This document shows, piece after piece, positions 14,702-22,104 of a DNA stretch of 47,888 nucleotides. Where the stretch lies: positions 1 to 47,888 of the IMG/VR virus record IMGVR_UViG_3300015371_000065, one strand, 5' to 3'. This DNA is from a virus. Within the stretch, counting starts at the first letter, position 1; each line of letters opens with the position of its first letter. The position numbers were made by a program, and so were the translations under genes. A model generated the notes under the pieces. The model was given only the letters and a program-made list of their open reading frames with translations. It was not told where the DNA came from and made no database searches.

Positions 14702-15226
14702 TCAGGGATCTAGTTCCATGATCTCCAGGGCATAAGCATTCATTTGGAACCAGATTTCTACCTTTGTTTGATTTTCTTGGGGATTACGCAGAGGAAAGAA
14801 CCCACCTTTACCGTTGTACTCGTAGGTTCTCCAAATCAGAGTCTCGAGAGTCTCGTCGATACGATTAAGTTTAGCGCGACTCAAGGGATCCGATGCTTTG
14901 TTCAGTTTCAGGTTCTCAAGTAGATTCCAGGCCCACTCTTCTGAAAGACCGTCACAAATAAAAGCTGTTCTGCGACTAAGAGCGATCAGAATCTCGAGAA
15001 CTGAGATCGGTCGTCTGGGAGCTCGCCAAGATCCTTTTGAAAACTGTACGCGTAGATCCCGAGCATCTTGAACGCGATTGTCGTCACCTATCACTGTGAA
15101 CAGGAATTCCGTTTCATGCATCCGCTCGAACAAGCCTTGATACGTGTGCGGATTCCTTTCCGGAATAGCAATTTGTGCGATCAACCAGTCAAAATACTCA
15201 TAATCACGTTGTGTTTTCAGCTTCAT
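14702..15226 (-). CDS. conserved actinophage protein of unknown function
   Basis: This 174-residue protein contains YEYFDWLIAQIAIP, DDNRVQDARDLR, SVLEILIALSRR and TLIWRTYEYNGKGGFFPL. I recognise the pattern from replication-proximal genes in actinophages, but no function is known to me. It overlaps the neighbouring membrane-protein gene by 23 bases and is followed closely by the fused polymerase gene. Confidence 0.75.
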   Translation of the reverse strand: MKLKTQRDYEYFDWLIAQIAIPERNPHTYQGLFERMHETEFLFTVIGDDNRVQDARDLRVQFSKGSWRAPRRPISVLEILIALSRRTAFICDGLSEEWAWNLLENLKLNKASDPLSRAKLNRIDETLETLIWRTYEYNGKGGFFPLRNPQENQTKVEIWFQMNAYALEIMELDP

Positions 15227-15926
15227 CTGGATCTAGTCCTAACACTTCTTCGGCGTGACTCTTGAAGCTGCGGGTGATCTCCCACTCAATTTCGAGTCGG
15301 TCGTTACGAATATAAATCATGTTCGGATCACCCGAGCCATGACCGAATCTCTTCAGATTTGCCTCACCAACAACCAGCTCAGGCCGGACAACAACTTCGT
15401 CTCTTTCGTCGCAGAGAATATCGTCACCGGCGTAGTAGGTCCACTGAAGCTGCTGGTACTCTGGAAAAGATTCCTCGAACTCATTCTGGTGAATGATGTA
15501 AGGATGATTCCGATCACGTGTCTGGATCTCTTTGTTGTAGTTCCACTCGTCCTGACTTACTTCCTCGACCAACGTTCCGCGATCCCGTACCGGAACCGGC
15601 GGCTTGGTCGGACGCTCATACTCAGGCACATCAGAACGAGCTACCGGAGTGTCATAACCCTGCTCTTTGACAATCACTTCCGGAGCGGGCTTGTGTCGAT
15701 CCTGATACATTCGCCGAATCTGCTCAATATCTTTTTCGGCTTCATACAACACCTCAGCACGAATCTTCGCGCGATTGAAGCGATATCCAACGTAGAATCC
15801 GAAGGCCAGGCCAACGGCTAGACCGCCGAGACCAAACCCGATCCGTCCCATGTCCAGTTCACGGGTTACCTGAGCAGCTTCTTCAAGACCTTCGGCTACG
15901 TGCTCAACTACCTGTTCCGTTGCCAA
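15204..15926 (-). CDS. membrane-anchored conserved phage protein
   Basis: This 240-residue protein has an amphipathic N-terminus, one transmembrane helix (IGFGLGGLAVGLAFGFYVGY, residues 29-48), a charged helix (RAKIRAEVLYEAEKDIEQI) and a soluble C-terminal domain with WTYYAGDDILCDERDEVVV. The start codon is TTG with GGGAGG seven bases upstream. It overlaps the DUF6353-like gene by 19 bases. A membrane-associated virion or host-takeover role is possible; unknown. Confidence 0.75.
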   Translation of the reverse strand: MATEQVVEHVAEGLEEAAQVTRELDMGRIGFGLGGLAVGLAFGFYVGYRFNRAKIRAEVLYEAEKDIEQIRRMYQDRHKPAPEVIVKEQGYDTPVARSDVPEYERPTKPPVPVRDRGTLVEEVSQDEWNYNKEIQTRDRNHPYIIHQNEFEESFPEYQQLQWTYYAGDDILCDERDEVVVRPELVVGEANLKRFGHGSGDPNMIYIRNDRLEIEWEITRSFKSHAEEVLGLDPDEAENTT

Positions 15927-16834
15927 GACAGTGCCTCCCTAGGAACATTATCGAGTTTGTCGTAGATAATCCCGTCGACATTGAAGTCACACAGAACCGA
16001 TCCCTCGAAGCCATTCACGAAGTCTCGAGCCTTGTCGGTCTTACCTTCGAACACACCAAAGCTAACGAAGTTGTCAGTCGAGCCGTCACGAGTCAACAGC
16101 CAACCAACCACCGCGCCTGCTGTCGATCGCTCCATCCCGAGCATGTCGTAGACATCGTTCAGGAAGACATGACCACGAGCATGGAGCAGATCGTTGGCCC
16201 AATTCTGCTGGGCCTTGAGGAAGATCAGGTTGTACTCTGGTTCTTTACTCCAGGAACCACAAGTGCGATCGAAGAAGCGAGCGTAGATCGAGGGCTCTCC
16301 AGGCGCCACTCGAGTGATCATCTTCTTCTCTTTTGTCTCTGGATCTAGAACCGATACTTCTCTGGTGCCATAGCGTAAGTTTCGGTCCTCTTCCTTGCCA
16401 TATTTGGCTATCACCCTCTGACGATACTCATTGAATCCCTTGTCGAGAGCAGCGTAGGCAGCTGTCAGCGCTGCGTTTCGCCTGGTGAGGATGTTATGAG
16501 AGCGCATCAGGGCAGCGATCGAGAGCCCACCTACGATGACCGACGGAGCATACAGCCTGGCGATCATGATGACAGTCTGGACGCGGATGACATGCAGATC
16601 TCGACGACGATCGAAATCGCTGTAGTCATCGTGCTTCAGAGTATTGGCCAGCTCGACCTTACCCTTCGCCTCGCTTAGCACTTCGTCCATCTTCAGAGTG
16701 GCTCGGCAAGCCAGAACCGTACTTACACCCACGCCGACGATGCCCGCTCCGAGCAAAAGCCCTGGAGAGCTCTTCTGGGCGAGCAGCGTACCACGGGCGA
16801 CCCTTTGTGTGATCGCTCCCGGAACGAGCTTCAT
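15908..16834 (-). CDS. DUF6353-like membrane protein (paralogue 1)
   Basis: This 308-residue protein has two N-terminal hydrophobic segments (PGLLLGAGIVGVGVSTVLAC; YAPSVIVGGLSIAAL), then NAALTAAYAALDKGFNEYRQ and a soluble C-terminal half including LNDVYDMLGMERS and VGWLL. The layout matches the 20028-20825 gene of this window, so the two are paralogues. I associate the family with DUF6353 phage proteins of unknown role. Tandem ATGs occur at 16837/16834; AAGGAG five bases upstream favours 16834. Confidence 0.75.
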   Translation of the reverse strand: MKLVPGAITQRVARGTLLAQKSSPGLLLGAGIVGVGVSTVLACRATLKMDEVLSEAKGKVELANTLKHDDYSDFDRRRDLHVIRVQTVIMIARLYAPSVIVGGLSIAALMRSHNILTRRNAALTAAYAALDKGFNEYRQRVIAKYGKEEDRNLRYGTREVSVLDPETKEKKMITRVAPGEPSIYARFFDRTCGSWSKEPEYNLIFLKAQQNWANDLLHARGHVFLNDVYDMLGMERSTAGAVVGWLLTRDGSTDNFVSFGVFEGKTDKARDFVNGFEGSVLCDFNVDGIIYDKLDNVPREALSWQRNR

Positions 16835-16843
16835 CATAACTCC

Positions 16844-17020
16844 TTAGAATAGGGTGAGTTGTTCACCGTTGACTTTGACTTCTTTTTCTTTCTTTTCTTC
16901 GTGGTCTTTCCAGATAGCAAAGACTTGTTGATCGAACATCCGATCTACTCGTCGATGCCACGATGAGCTATGGGGATACAGATCCTTCACCCAGTTCCGG
17001 ATTTGGTTTATCTGGGACAT
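16844..17020 (-). CDS. small conserved phage protein
   Basis: This 58-residue frame starts MSQINQIRNWVKDLYPHSSS and continues WHRRVDRMFDQQVFAIWKD, then a lysine/glutamate-rich stretch ending GEQLTLF. The pattern of a short helix, W..RV, then QVFAI is one I know from short actinophage proteins. A GGAGGAG lies about ten bases before the ATG. It ends seven bases before the ribosome site of the DUF6353-like gene. Confidence 0.65.
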   Translation of the reverse strand: MSQINQIRNWVKDLYPHSSSWHRRVDRMFDQQVFAIWKDHEEKKEKEVKVNGEQLTLF

Positions 17021-17076
17021 CCGAGGTTAGCTCCTCCACGCTGGCTTTGACTTTCTTGGCGGCAGCACGTACTTCA

Positions 17077-17706
17077 TCAGTCGAGGGGGATTGGATCTGG
17101 GAGATCGAGAAGATAACCATCACGGATTCTCTGAACGCCTGCGCCGTGAAGATCCGCCCAACCCCACTTGTAATCCGTGTGATTTGAGGCAAGGCCCACA
17201 AGCTCATAGAGGTCGGCAACTGTAGCTGTGTCATATTTACCTACCAAATCGTATAGACGGTCGATGACTTCTTCTGCTTCTGTGCGTGAATCAAGAACGA
17301 TCTCGTCGAAGTCTTGTGCCTGACGTGCTCGCCGACTCATTGCTCTTTGTGCAGACGGCATTCTGGCGGAGGACTGCGAAGAATATCGCGTGTAATTGAC
17401 GTGACCGTAAGGGCCTGACTGTGGTATTGTCGATCCGCCTCGACGTCGACCCTCTCCGAAGAACAGACGCTCAAGCGCAGACGCTCCTGCTTCGACAACC
17501 ATGTCTTTCACCATTGGAAGCACCACGTCAAGAACGGCGTATTGCAGTGAACCTCGAACGGTGCCAGAAATGAATGTGTCTTTGAATTGCTTGCGCAGAG
17601 ACGGTCTTTTTCTTCGAACAGAGCCCGTTGTTACTTGTTCGATGTTCTTTTCGGAGCCCTGTCTCTTACTTACTTCACTATTTGGCGGAAATTCAGGATG
17701 CTCCAT
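17077..17706 (-). CDS. conserved actinophage protein with C-terminal TEAEEVIDRLYDLV domain
   Basis: This 209-residue protein has a basic, low-complexity N-terminal half with an amphipathic segment (LQYAVLDVVLPMVKDMVVEA) and a conserved C-terminal domain: FDEIVLDSRTEAEEVIDRLY, then TVADLYELVG, then DYKWGWADLHGAGV, then GYLLDLPDP. I know this ending from many actinophage accessory genes; function unknown. AAGGGAATAC precedes the ATG. A strong terminator lies immediately upstream, so it probably starts a new transcript or is fed by readthrough. Confidence 0.75.
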   Translation of the reverse strand: MEHPEFPPNSEVSKRQGSEKNIEQVTTGSVRRKRPSLRKQFKDTFISGTVRGSLQYAVLDVVLPMVKDMVVEAGASALERLFFGEGRRRGGSTIPQSGPYGHVNYTRYSSQSSARMPSAQRAMSRRARQAQDFDEIVLDSRTEAEEVIDRLYDLVGKYDTATVADLYELVGLASNHTDYKWGWADLHGAGVQRIRDGYLLDLPDPIPLD

Positions 17707-17730
17707 GTATTCCCTTAGTTAGAAAAAAGA

Positions 17731-17764
17731 AAAGCTAAAGACCATGTTTCAGATCTTTAGCTTT
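17731..17764 (-). terminator. intrinsic terminator after the 17771 gene
   Basis: There is a perfect 11-bp stem AAAGCTAAAGA/TCTTTAGCTTT (17754-17764 with 17731-17741) with a 12-base loop. In minus sense it is followed by TCTTTTTTC. This is the clearest intrinsic terminator in the window, six bases past the stop of the small gene at 17771-18019. Confidence 0.85.
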
Positions 17765-17770
17765 GCCCAA

Positions 17771-18019
17771 CTATGCAGCAGTTTCTGTCTTACGGCTCGC
17801 GTACCAGTCAGCAGCCTGGTCGACGCGTTCTCCGATGTGCTTCGCGGCCTGGTCAACGACCATCGATCCGATCACAAGCGACCCCGACCAAACCTTAACT
17901 GCATCAGCAGTGGTCTGAATCGTGGTGTTGTTCGTGATGACGTCGTTGATGACCTTCGTCACACCGAAGCTCGCGACAACCTGTGCCGCCAACTTAAGCG
18001 TGGTGAGCTGTCCCGACAT
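17771..18019 (-). CDS. small hydrophobic phage protein in its own transcription unit
   Basis: This 82-residue protein contains VVASFGVTKVINDVITNN and AVKVWSGSLVIGSMVVDQAA, then a helix with HIGERVDQAADWYASRK. It is moderately hydrophobic, possibly membrane-associated. The family is familiar from actinophages; role unknown. The gene is bracketed by promoter copy B (18046-18070) and the terminator at 17731-17764, so it is a one-gene transcription unit. TAGGAG precedes the ATG. Confidence 0.75.
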   Translation of the reverse strand: MSGQLTTLKLAAQVVASFGVTKVINDVITNNTTIQTTADAVKVWSGSLVIGSMVVDQAAKHIGERVDQAADWYASRKTETAA

Positions 18020-18045
18020 ATCAACTCCTAAAAATAGTGGGTTTC

Positions 18046-18070
18046 ATTATAGGCCGAGTTTTCTCTGCGA
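18046..18070 (-). promoter_or_regulatory. repeated phage promoter motif, copy B
   Basis: In minus sense: TCGCAG, 13 bases (AGAAAACTCGGCC), TATAAT, then GAAACCC and a ribosome site about 20 bases on. It directly serves the 17771-18019 gene. Its TCGCAG overlaps the 3' arm of the structured RNA at 18069-18226 by two bases. Confidence 0.7.
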
Positions 18071-18226
18071 GGGGCTTAGACCAGGATAGGCGAGCGAGAC
18101 CGTTCCCTAAAGGACTTCGATCATCGCGTTCCTGCGTGGACAGGCGAACGATTTGTGCCGGGTCAGTTCCACGCCGCCCGGTATTGTCGTTCCTCAATAT
18201 CTGACCTATCCTGTTCTGAGCCCCTC
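18069..18226 (-). ncRNA. 158-nt structured RNA closed by a 22-base inverted repeat
   Basis: GAGGGGCTCAGAACAGGATAG plus one base (18205-18226, minus sense) pairs at 20 of 22 positions with 18069-18090. Inside are a helix GAACGA/TCGTTC (18187-18192 with 18146-18151) extended by CCGGG/CCCGG (18177-18181 with 18158-18162), then CCTG-TCCACG-CAGG and further short stems. The hexamer GGAACG or close variants occurs four times in the interior. There is no reading frame of note. It lies between the stop of the 18236 gene and promoter copy B. Confidence 0.55.
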
Positions 18227-18235
18227 TCAGAGTTA

Positions 18236-18769
18236 TTAGTCCACTAGTTCCACTTCACCAGCTTGGATGCGAGCTCCAAGTCTAGCCAGGTCATCTTGCG
18301 GCATTTCTGCGACGTCTTTCCGATTAACGAGCTCGGGTTTAGTTATCGGCGTTACCACTGGAGTTTTCTGCTGTTGATTGGCAGCCACCAGTTTCTCAGC
18401 TTCTGCAACCATGTCTTGCGGAATGATGCCGTTGATGAACTCGGTAGCGGCGTCAGTATTCGTTACCAACTCCATAAACAAGGTCGAATAGGCTTCGGAC
18501 GAGGTAAATTCGTCTCGTAGTTCTTGATTCTTGATGAATCGCTTCCCGTCGTCCGAGCGCTTTCCATACGCACTCAATATGATGTTCTTGAACTCGGCGA
18601 TGATACTCTGGTTGTCCTCAGCGGCAACGATACGTTCCAATGCTGCGGAGAGACCACCTTTGTGACTCATCTCAAGTTCGACTAATTCCGCTTTGGACAA
18701 ATGGAAGAAGAAATCTTCACTTACTTCTTCATCATTGAAGTCTTTGTACGTAATCGTCTTTTTGAGCAC
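18236..18769 (-). CDS. possible tail-assembly-chaperone-like conserved protein
   Basis: This 177-residue protein starts with GTG in the frame (M)LKKTITYKDFNDEEVSEDFF, then FHLSKAELVELEMSHKGGL, EFKNIILSAYGKRSDDGKRF, TSSEAYSTLFMELV and EFINGIIP. I know similar proteins from tail modules, where they are sometimes called tail assembly chaperones. A separate chaperone-type gene is present at 34097-34639, and this one is 7 kb from the tape measure. GGGAG lies 10 bases before the GTG. The longer reading to 18841 would begin inside a hairpin and is unlikely. Confidence 0.6.
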   Translation of the reverse strand: MLKKTITYKDFNDEEVSEDFFFHLSKAELVELEMSHKGGLSAALERIVAAEDNQSIIAEFKNIILSAYGKRSDDGKRFIKNQELRDEFTSSEAYSTLFMELVTNTDAATEFINGIIPQDMVAEAEKLVAANQQQKTPVVTPITKPELVNRKDVAEMPQDDLARLGARIQAGEVELVD

Positions 18770-18799
18770 GCTCTTTATTCTCCCTTTAGAAGAAATTTT

Positions 18800-18836
18800 A
18801 TGGGTGAGCCCACTCGGGCCTGTCGATGTCTCACCC
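18800..18836 (-). terminator. hairpin between the collagen-like gene and the 18769 gene
   Basis: TGGGTGAG/CTCACCCA forms a perfect 8-bp stem (18829-18836 with 18800-18807), with a nested GCCC-GAGT-GGGC hairpin in the loop. It is followed by TAAAATTTC, so the U-tract is weak. It may terminate the collagen-like transcript or act as a processing site. Confidence 0.45.
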
Positions 18837-18884
18837 AGCACACTTTGAAAAGCCCGATAAGATGCCCGTGTGCCTGTTGTGGAT

Positions 18885-19856
18885 TTACGGTGCTGGCTTT
18901 ACCGTGCAGAGGACGTTCACTTCACCCGAGAGCGCAGCTCCCGAGGACTGCTTGATCGTCCAAGCATTGTTAAGCAGCGGATCGGAGTGACGAACACCAG
19001 CAGTGTCTGTGGCTTCGCTCCTGGTTACGCTACCCTGGATGTCGAAACCGCCACTGATGGCGAACTGAGTCGTCGGATCCGGACAAGCAACCGTGAATTG
19101 CTTGTCGCCGGTGGCAACAGCATTACCGGCACTGAAGACAGTCAGTCCAGGAGGACCAGCCGGGCCAGTCGGGCCAGCGGGACCAGCGGGACCAGCAGGA
19201 CCTGTTGCTCCGTCATCACCCTTGTCGCCCTTCAGACCCTGCGGCCCAATAGGACCAGCCGGACCTGTTGCTCCGTCATCACCCTTCGGTCCTTGGGCAC
19301 CAGTTGCTCCGGTATCACCCTTCGGACCTGCAGGACCCTGAGCACCAGCCGGGCCAGTAGCACCCGTGGCTCCCGTAGCACCAGTTTCACCCTTCTCACC
19401 CTGTGGACCAGCAGGACCCGTCAGACCAATCGGACCCATCGGGCCAACAGGACCGGTCAGGCCAGGAAGACCCCGCGGTCCAGTAGCGCCGATCTGACCC
19501 TGAATGCCCTGTGCACCCTGGTCACCCTTGTCCCCCTTGTCACCCTTCGGGCCAGCAGGACCAGGCGGTCCAACGAAGTTCTTCTTCGAGATCCTGATCC
19601 GAATCGGAACCTTGATGTAGCGCCGGACTTCGCCCGGATTGGTGCACTTCTGCTTCTGCTTGATGAAACGAGCGATACCGCCAAGCGAAACCGGGCCCTG
19701 ATCGCTCTGAACATGAATCCCGTTCTTTTCGAAACAGACCGGCCCAAGCTGAGCCGTTCCGCCAATACGAGGAGTGCCCGCTGTACTACCAGCGAACGCT
19801 CCTGTAGTGACCAGCGAAAGTGCACCGGCCACTGCCAGGAAAACATACTTCTTCAC
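18885..19856 (-). CDS. secreted collagen-like protein
   Basis: This 323-residue protein begins with GTG (AAAGGAAC upstream): (M)[20 protein letters not shown] is a Sec signal peptide, then an about 65-residue N-domain with two cysteines. A collagen-like Gly-X-Y tract of some 50 triplets follows (about residues 95-240, starting [19 protein letters not shown]), then a beta-rich C-terminal domain ([18 protein letters not shown]) with two more cysteines that could nucleate trimers. With a signal peptide and outside the tail module, it is more likely exported to the host envelope than built into virions. Its function is unknown. Confidence 0.8.
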   Translation of the reverse strand: MKKYVFLAVAGALSLVTTGAFAGSTAGTPRIGGTAQLGPVCFEKNGIHVQSDQGPVSLGGIARFIKQKQKCTNPGEVRRYIKVPIRIRISKKNFVGPPGPAGPKGDKGDKGDQGAQGIQGQIGATGPRGLPGLTGPVGPMGPIGLTGPAGPQGEKGETGATGATGATGPAGAQGPAGPKGDTGATGAQGPKGDDGATGPAGPIGPQGLKGDKGDDGATGPAGPAGPAGPTGPAGPPGLTVFSAGNAVATGDKQFTVACPDPTTQFAISGGFDIQGSVTRSEATDTAGVRHSDPLLNNAWTIKQSSGAALSGEVNVLCTVKPAP

Positions 19857-19996
19857 TTTTTTGTTCCTTTCGGGGAGATTATCTTGAATTGCGAACAGCG
19901 AACAGCATGACGGCCTTTGGCAAAGCCGCACTCGAAACAGACTTGTAACTTAGCTTCGTCTGATTCTCTTTTCCGCCAAGGCTTCATATAACTCAT
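19853..19996 (-). CDS. 47-residue putative zinc-binding protein
   Basis: The frame starts [20 protein letters not shown] and has [15 protein letters not shown], giving C-x2-C...H...C, a plausible single zinc knuckle. AAGGA lies five bases before the ATG, and its TGA overlaps the GTG of the collagen-like gene (GTGA), so the two are coupled. Too short for confident family assignment. Confidence 0.6.
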   Translation of the reverse strand: MSYMKPWRKRESDEAKLQVCFECGFAKGRHAVRCSQFKIISPKGTKK

Positions 19997-20027
19997 AGAG
20001 TTCCTTCATGAAACGTTGGTGAGCTCT

Positions 20028-20825
20028 TCAATCGTAAAGAGAGCGCCTATACTCCGAATTAGGCGGTGGTGTGAAGTCGATTGCCAGACAGGGCTTCTCG
20101 TCATCAGACGTTACGGCCGAGATTTGTACCTCCAAATTGTCGTTACCATGCCAGCCGACCATATCGGTGTAAGTAGTGGGAGGAAGGCCAACCTCCTCAT
20201 AGAATTCAGTCAAGCTGGCATGCATGAAGTTGTTCAATTCGTGATTGATCCGATTTTCTGCTTTGCGGATCTTCTCTGCCGAGCTCATGAAATAGCGCCC
20301 GGTCAACATGTCGTAACAGAGAACGTCGCCCGTACCAGCGATGATAATCTCTCGAGTATCGCGAGGATTCTTCAAAACTCGCTCCTGCGCGATCTCGTCT
20401 CGCATCTTGGTAGCATCACGAGCTCCGAATTTCTCTGCTACCTTGTCTCGATACTCCTGGAAGCGTCGCTCGGACAAAGCCGAAGCAACAGTTAGTGCCG
20501 CAAGCCTTGTCGACGCAACACGATTCGCCATGACAATGCTAGCAACTGTGGTGACACCCACAGCAGCGGGTGGCAAGTAAAGATGCCAAACCAACTTGGC
20601 TTTAGCGGCAGTTGAGAGCTCCGGAGTGTCGATGACCTCTCCGTTGGATTGATCATACGCACCTTCTTTTCGGATCAGTTCTGCTGCCTTGAACGAAGCC
20701 CTCCCAGTCAAGACCGCGGTCGTAACTGTTCCGGTAACTCCTACTGCAGTCAGGATTGTAGGTAGATTATCGTCCACCAAGAACTTAGCTTTTTGAACTA
20801 GGCCTGACCATCCAGTCAAGTTCAT
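20028..20825 (-). CDS. DUF6353-like membrane protein (paralogue 2)
   Basis: This 265-residue protein has hydrophobic N-terminal segments (LPTILTAVGVTGTVTTAVLT and LYLPPAAVGVTTVASIVMA), then RLAALTVASALSERRFQEYR and a C-terminal domain with LTEFYEEVGLPPTTYTDMVGW. It has the same architecture as the 15908-16834 gene (two membrane segments, EYR helix, Asp/Tyr-rich end), indicating duplication. AAAGGTAAACT precedes the ATG. Confidence 0.75.
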   Translation of the reverse strand: MNLTGWSGLVQKAKFLVDDNLPTILTAVGVTGTVTTAVLTGRASFKAAELIRKEGAYDQSNGEVIDTPELSTAAKAKLVWHLYLPPAAVGVTTVASIVMANRVASTRLAALTVASALSERRFQEYRDKVAEKFGARDATKMRDEIAQERVLKNPRDTREIIIAGTGDVLCYDMLTGRYFMSSAEKIRKAENRINHELNNFMHASLTEFYEEVGLPPTTYTDMVGWHGNDNLEVQISAVTSDDEKPCLAIDFTPPPNSEYRRSLYD

Positions 20826-20840
20826 AGTTTACCTTTCATC

Positions 20841-21011
20841 TTAGTAGACCGGGTGACGATCGATTCCTGTCGCTGACGGATACTTCGCCAGCGCATGCTT
20901 TTCTGCGTCTCTTCTGTTCTTGCCTGACACAAATACAGACCTGCTTAGGCCAGGTGGGAAACGCAGTACAACGCGGTAGACCTTGCTATGTTTTCGTCTA
21001 GAAGACGTCAT
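20841..21011 (-). CDS. small basic hypothetical protein
   Basis: This 56-residue protein, MTSSRRKHSKVYRVVLRFPP followed by GLSRSVFVSGKNRRDAEKHA, is Arg/Lys-rich with a beta-strand then helix pattern. Its ATG overlaps the stop of the upstream membrane-protein gene (ATGA). No family recognised. Confidence 0.6.
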   Translation of the reverse strand: MTSSRRKHSKVYRVVLRFPPGLSRSVFVSGKNRRDAEKHALAKYPSATGIDRHPVY

Positions 21012-21157
21012 AGGTGAGTTGGAAACTGAGAATTCCGTTTGCGCATCTCACGCACGAAGATCCAGATCAACCACAGCCCACAGGTGATCAGGACCATGAA
21101 GCAGTCCCAGACAAAACTGAAGAAGCCGTACTTGTCCTTCTCGACGTAGACGATCAT
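21008..21157 (-). CDS. small membrane protein of the WIFVREMR family
   Basis: This 49-residue protein has MIVYVEKDKYGFFSFVWDCF, then a transmembrane helix (MVLITCGLWLIWI), then FVREMRKRNS. The ending WxxWIF(V/I)REMR(K/R)RN is shared with the 22639-22761 gene, so the two are paralogues. AAGGAGGTGTC precedes the ATG. It is fed by promoter copy C through a terminator-like leader. Confidence 0.7.
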   Translation of the reverse strand: MIVYVEKDKYGFFSFVWDCFMVLITCGLWLIWIFVREMRKRNSQFPTHL

Positions 21158-21169
21158 GACACCTCCTTC

Positions 21170-21240
21170 GGAAAAACAAAAGGAAGGTGCTAGGATCTCT
21201 TGCGAAATCCTAGCTGGATAGCTACATATCCTAAGCCTTC
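21170..21240 (-). terminator. terminator-like leader hairpin between promoter C and its gene
   Basis: Right after the -10 box of promoter C the minus-strand RNA can form GAAGG/CCTTC (21236-21240 with 21183-21187) enclosing CTAGGAT/ATCCTAG (21207-21213 with 21190-21196). It is followed by CTTTTGTTTTTC. It has the form of an intrinsic terminator or attenuator standing between the promoter and the ribosome site at about 21165. Confidence 0.6.
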
Positions 21241-21241
21241 T

Positions 21242-21266
21242 GTTATAGTGGAAGTTTTTCCTGCGA
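21242..21266 (-). promoter_or_regulatory. repeated phage promoter motif, copy C
   Basis: Minus sense: TCGCAG, 13 bases (GAAAAACTTCCAC), TATAAC, then AGAAGG. It lies just past the 3' end of the 21272 gene and reads into the leader hairpin at 21170-21240 and then the 21157 gene. Confidence 0.65.
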
Positions 21267-21271
21267 TGAAA

Positions 21272-21514
21272 CTACGCCGCTTCTTCCGGCTGTTCCGCAG
21301 GAACTGTCATTTTGATCAGCTCCACCAGGTTTGCCTTGTCGAGCATCTTCTGCTGCTCGGTCTTACCGAGGATTGCCAGCAGGATCAGAGCGAACGGCCC
21401 GATCAGAAAGCCGACGACTCCCCAGGTCGCTTTGTCACGGCCACGTGTCTCAGCCATTTTGCAGGAAAGAGCGATCCAAACGCCCAGAATCAGGATGACG
21501 AGTAGCCACTCCAT
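21272..21514 (-). CDS. two-span small membrane protein
   Basis: This 80-residue protein has an N-terminal membrane helix (WLLVILILGVWIALSCKMA), a charged loop ETRGRDKATW, a second helix (GVVGFLIGPFALILLAILG) and a polar tail ending EQPEEAA. The loop with RGRxK...W and the following Gly-rich helix resemble small phage membrane proteins linked to superinfection immunity or holins, but I cannot assign one. TAATG joins it to the upstream gene. Confidence 0.7.
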   Translation of the reverse strand: MEWLLVILILGVWIALSCKMAETRGRDKATWGVVGFLIGPFALILLAILGKTEQQKMLDKANLVELIKMTVPAEQPEEAA

Positions 21515-21858
21515 TAGAAGCAGCTACCCGGGCGAAGGACCTTCAGACGCCAGTAACCGTAACGGCGAGCCTTGACTACAGCAAAGCGCACGCTCGAACA
21601 GTACCGGTCATTCAACTCGGTGGTGCAATCGAACACGCGGAAGCGATCGTTGAGGAAGCTGCCGCGGATGTAGCCGAAGCGCTTGATCCCATCACAGAAA
21701 GCGAAGTCGTACGTGCGCTCGAGATGATTGCCGAGCCGCTCTTCGGTGATGTAGTACGGACTTCCGGGAACCCAGCGATTGGCCTGGGTCTGACCCTTGG
21801 CGGCAAAGACACCCGCCAGCACCGCCATGATGACGATGACGAGAACCGTGCTTTTCAT
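21514..21858 (-). CDS. secreted small cysteine-containing protein
   Basis: This 114-residue protein has a signal peptide (KSTVLVIVIMAVLAGVFAA) and then a basic mature domain with four or five cysteines (FAFCDG, FDCTTE, RYCSSV, PGSCF), consistent with two disulfides. The sequence RYGYWRLKVLRPGSCF ends the protein. It is probably exported to the host envelope. No homologue recognised; it is the second secreted Cys-rich protein in this region. Confidence 0.7.
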   Translation of the reverse strand: MKSTVLVIVIMAVLAGVFAAKGQTQANRWVPGSPYYITEERLGNHLERTYDFAFCDGIKRFGYIRGSFLNDRFRVFDCTTELNDRYCSSVRFAVVKARRYGYWRLKVLRPGSCF

Positions 21859-21885
21859 AATATGCTCCTTTCAGAGCCTAGGGGA

Positions 21886-22095
21886 TTACCTTTCAAGTGA
21901 GCGAAGTTTGTTCCGAATCTCGATCAACATCGGCGAGTCGCTGGGCATACCTTTACTGATGGCAGCCCACTTGATCGCTTGCCACAATTCTTCGGGGGTC
22001 TTGCCCTCGATCGAGATATGTTCAACCTGGCGCCCTACTCGTATGGTAATAGTTCCATCCTTATTCGCTGTAATCCCATACGTGATACGCGCCAT
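21886..22095 (-). CDS. hypothetical protein
   Basis: This 69-residue protein has a beta-hairpin-like start (ITYGITANKDGTITIRVG) followed by KTPEELWQAIKWAAIS and a C-terminal helix. The gene has a normal start and compact spacing within the leftward unit. Family not recognised. Confidence 0.65.
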   Translation of the reverse strand: MARITYGITANKDGTITIRVGRQVEHISIEGKTPEELWQAIKWAAISKGMPSDSPMLIEIRNKLRSLER

Positions 22096-22104
22096 GTCAT
22101 CTCC

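Noticed and set aside
16968-17120. Possible 50-residue minus-strand gene ending GELGEGSVSP-like sequence
   Set aside because: It overlaps two better genes on both sides and lacks a ribosome site; a frameshifted extension of the 17077 gene was considered, but no slippery site was seen.
18870-19910. 346-codon plus-strand frame
   Set aside because: It is the antisense shadow of the collagen-like Gly-X-Y repeats; low-complexity Thr/Arg/Ser composition and no ribosome site.
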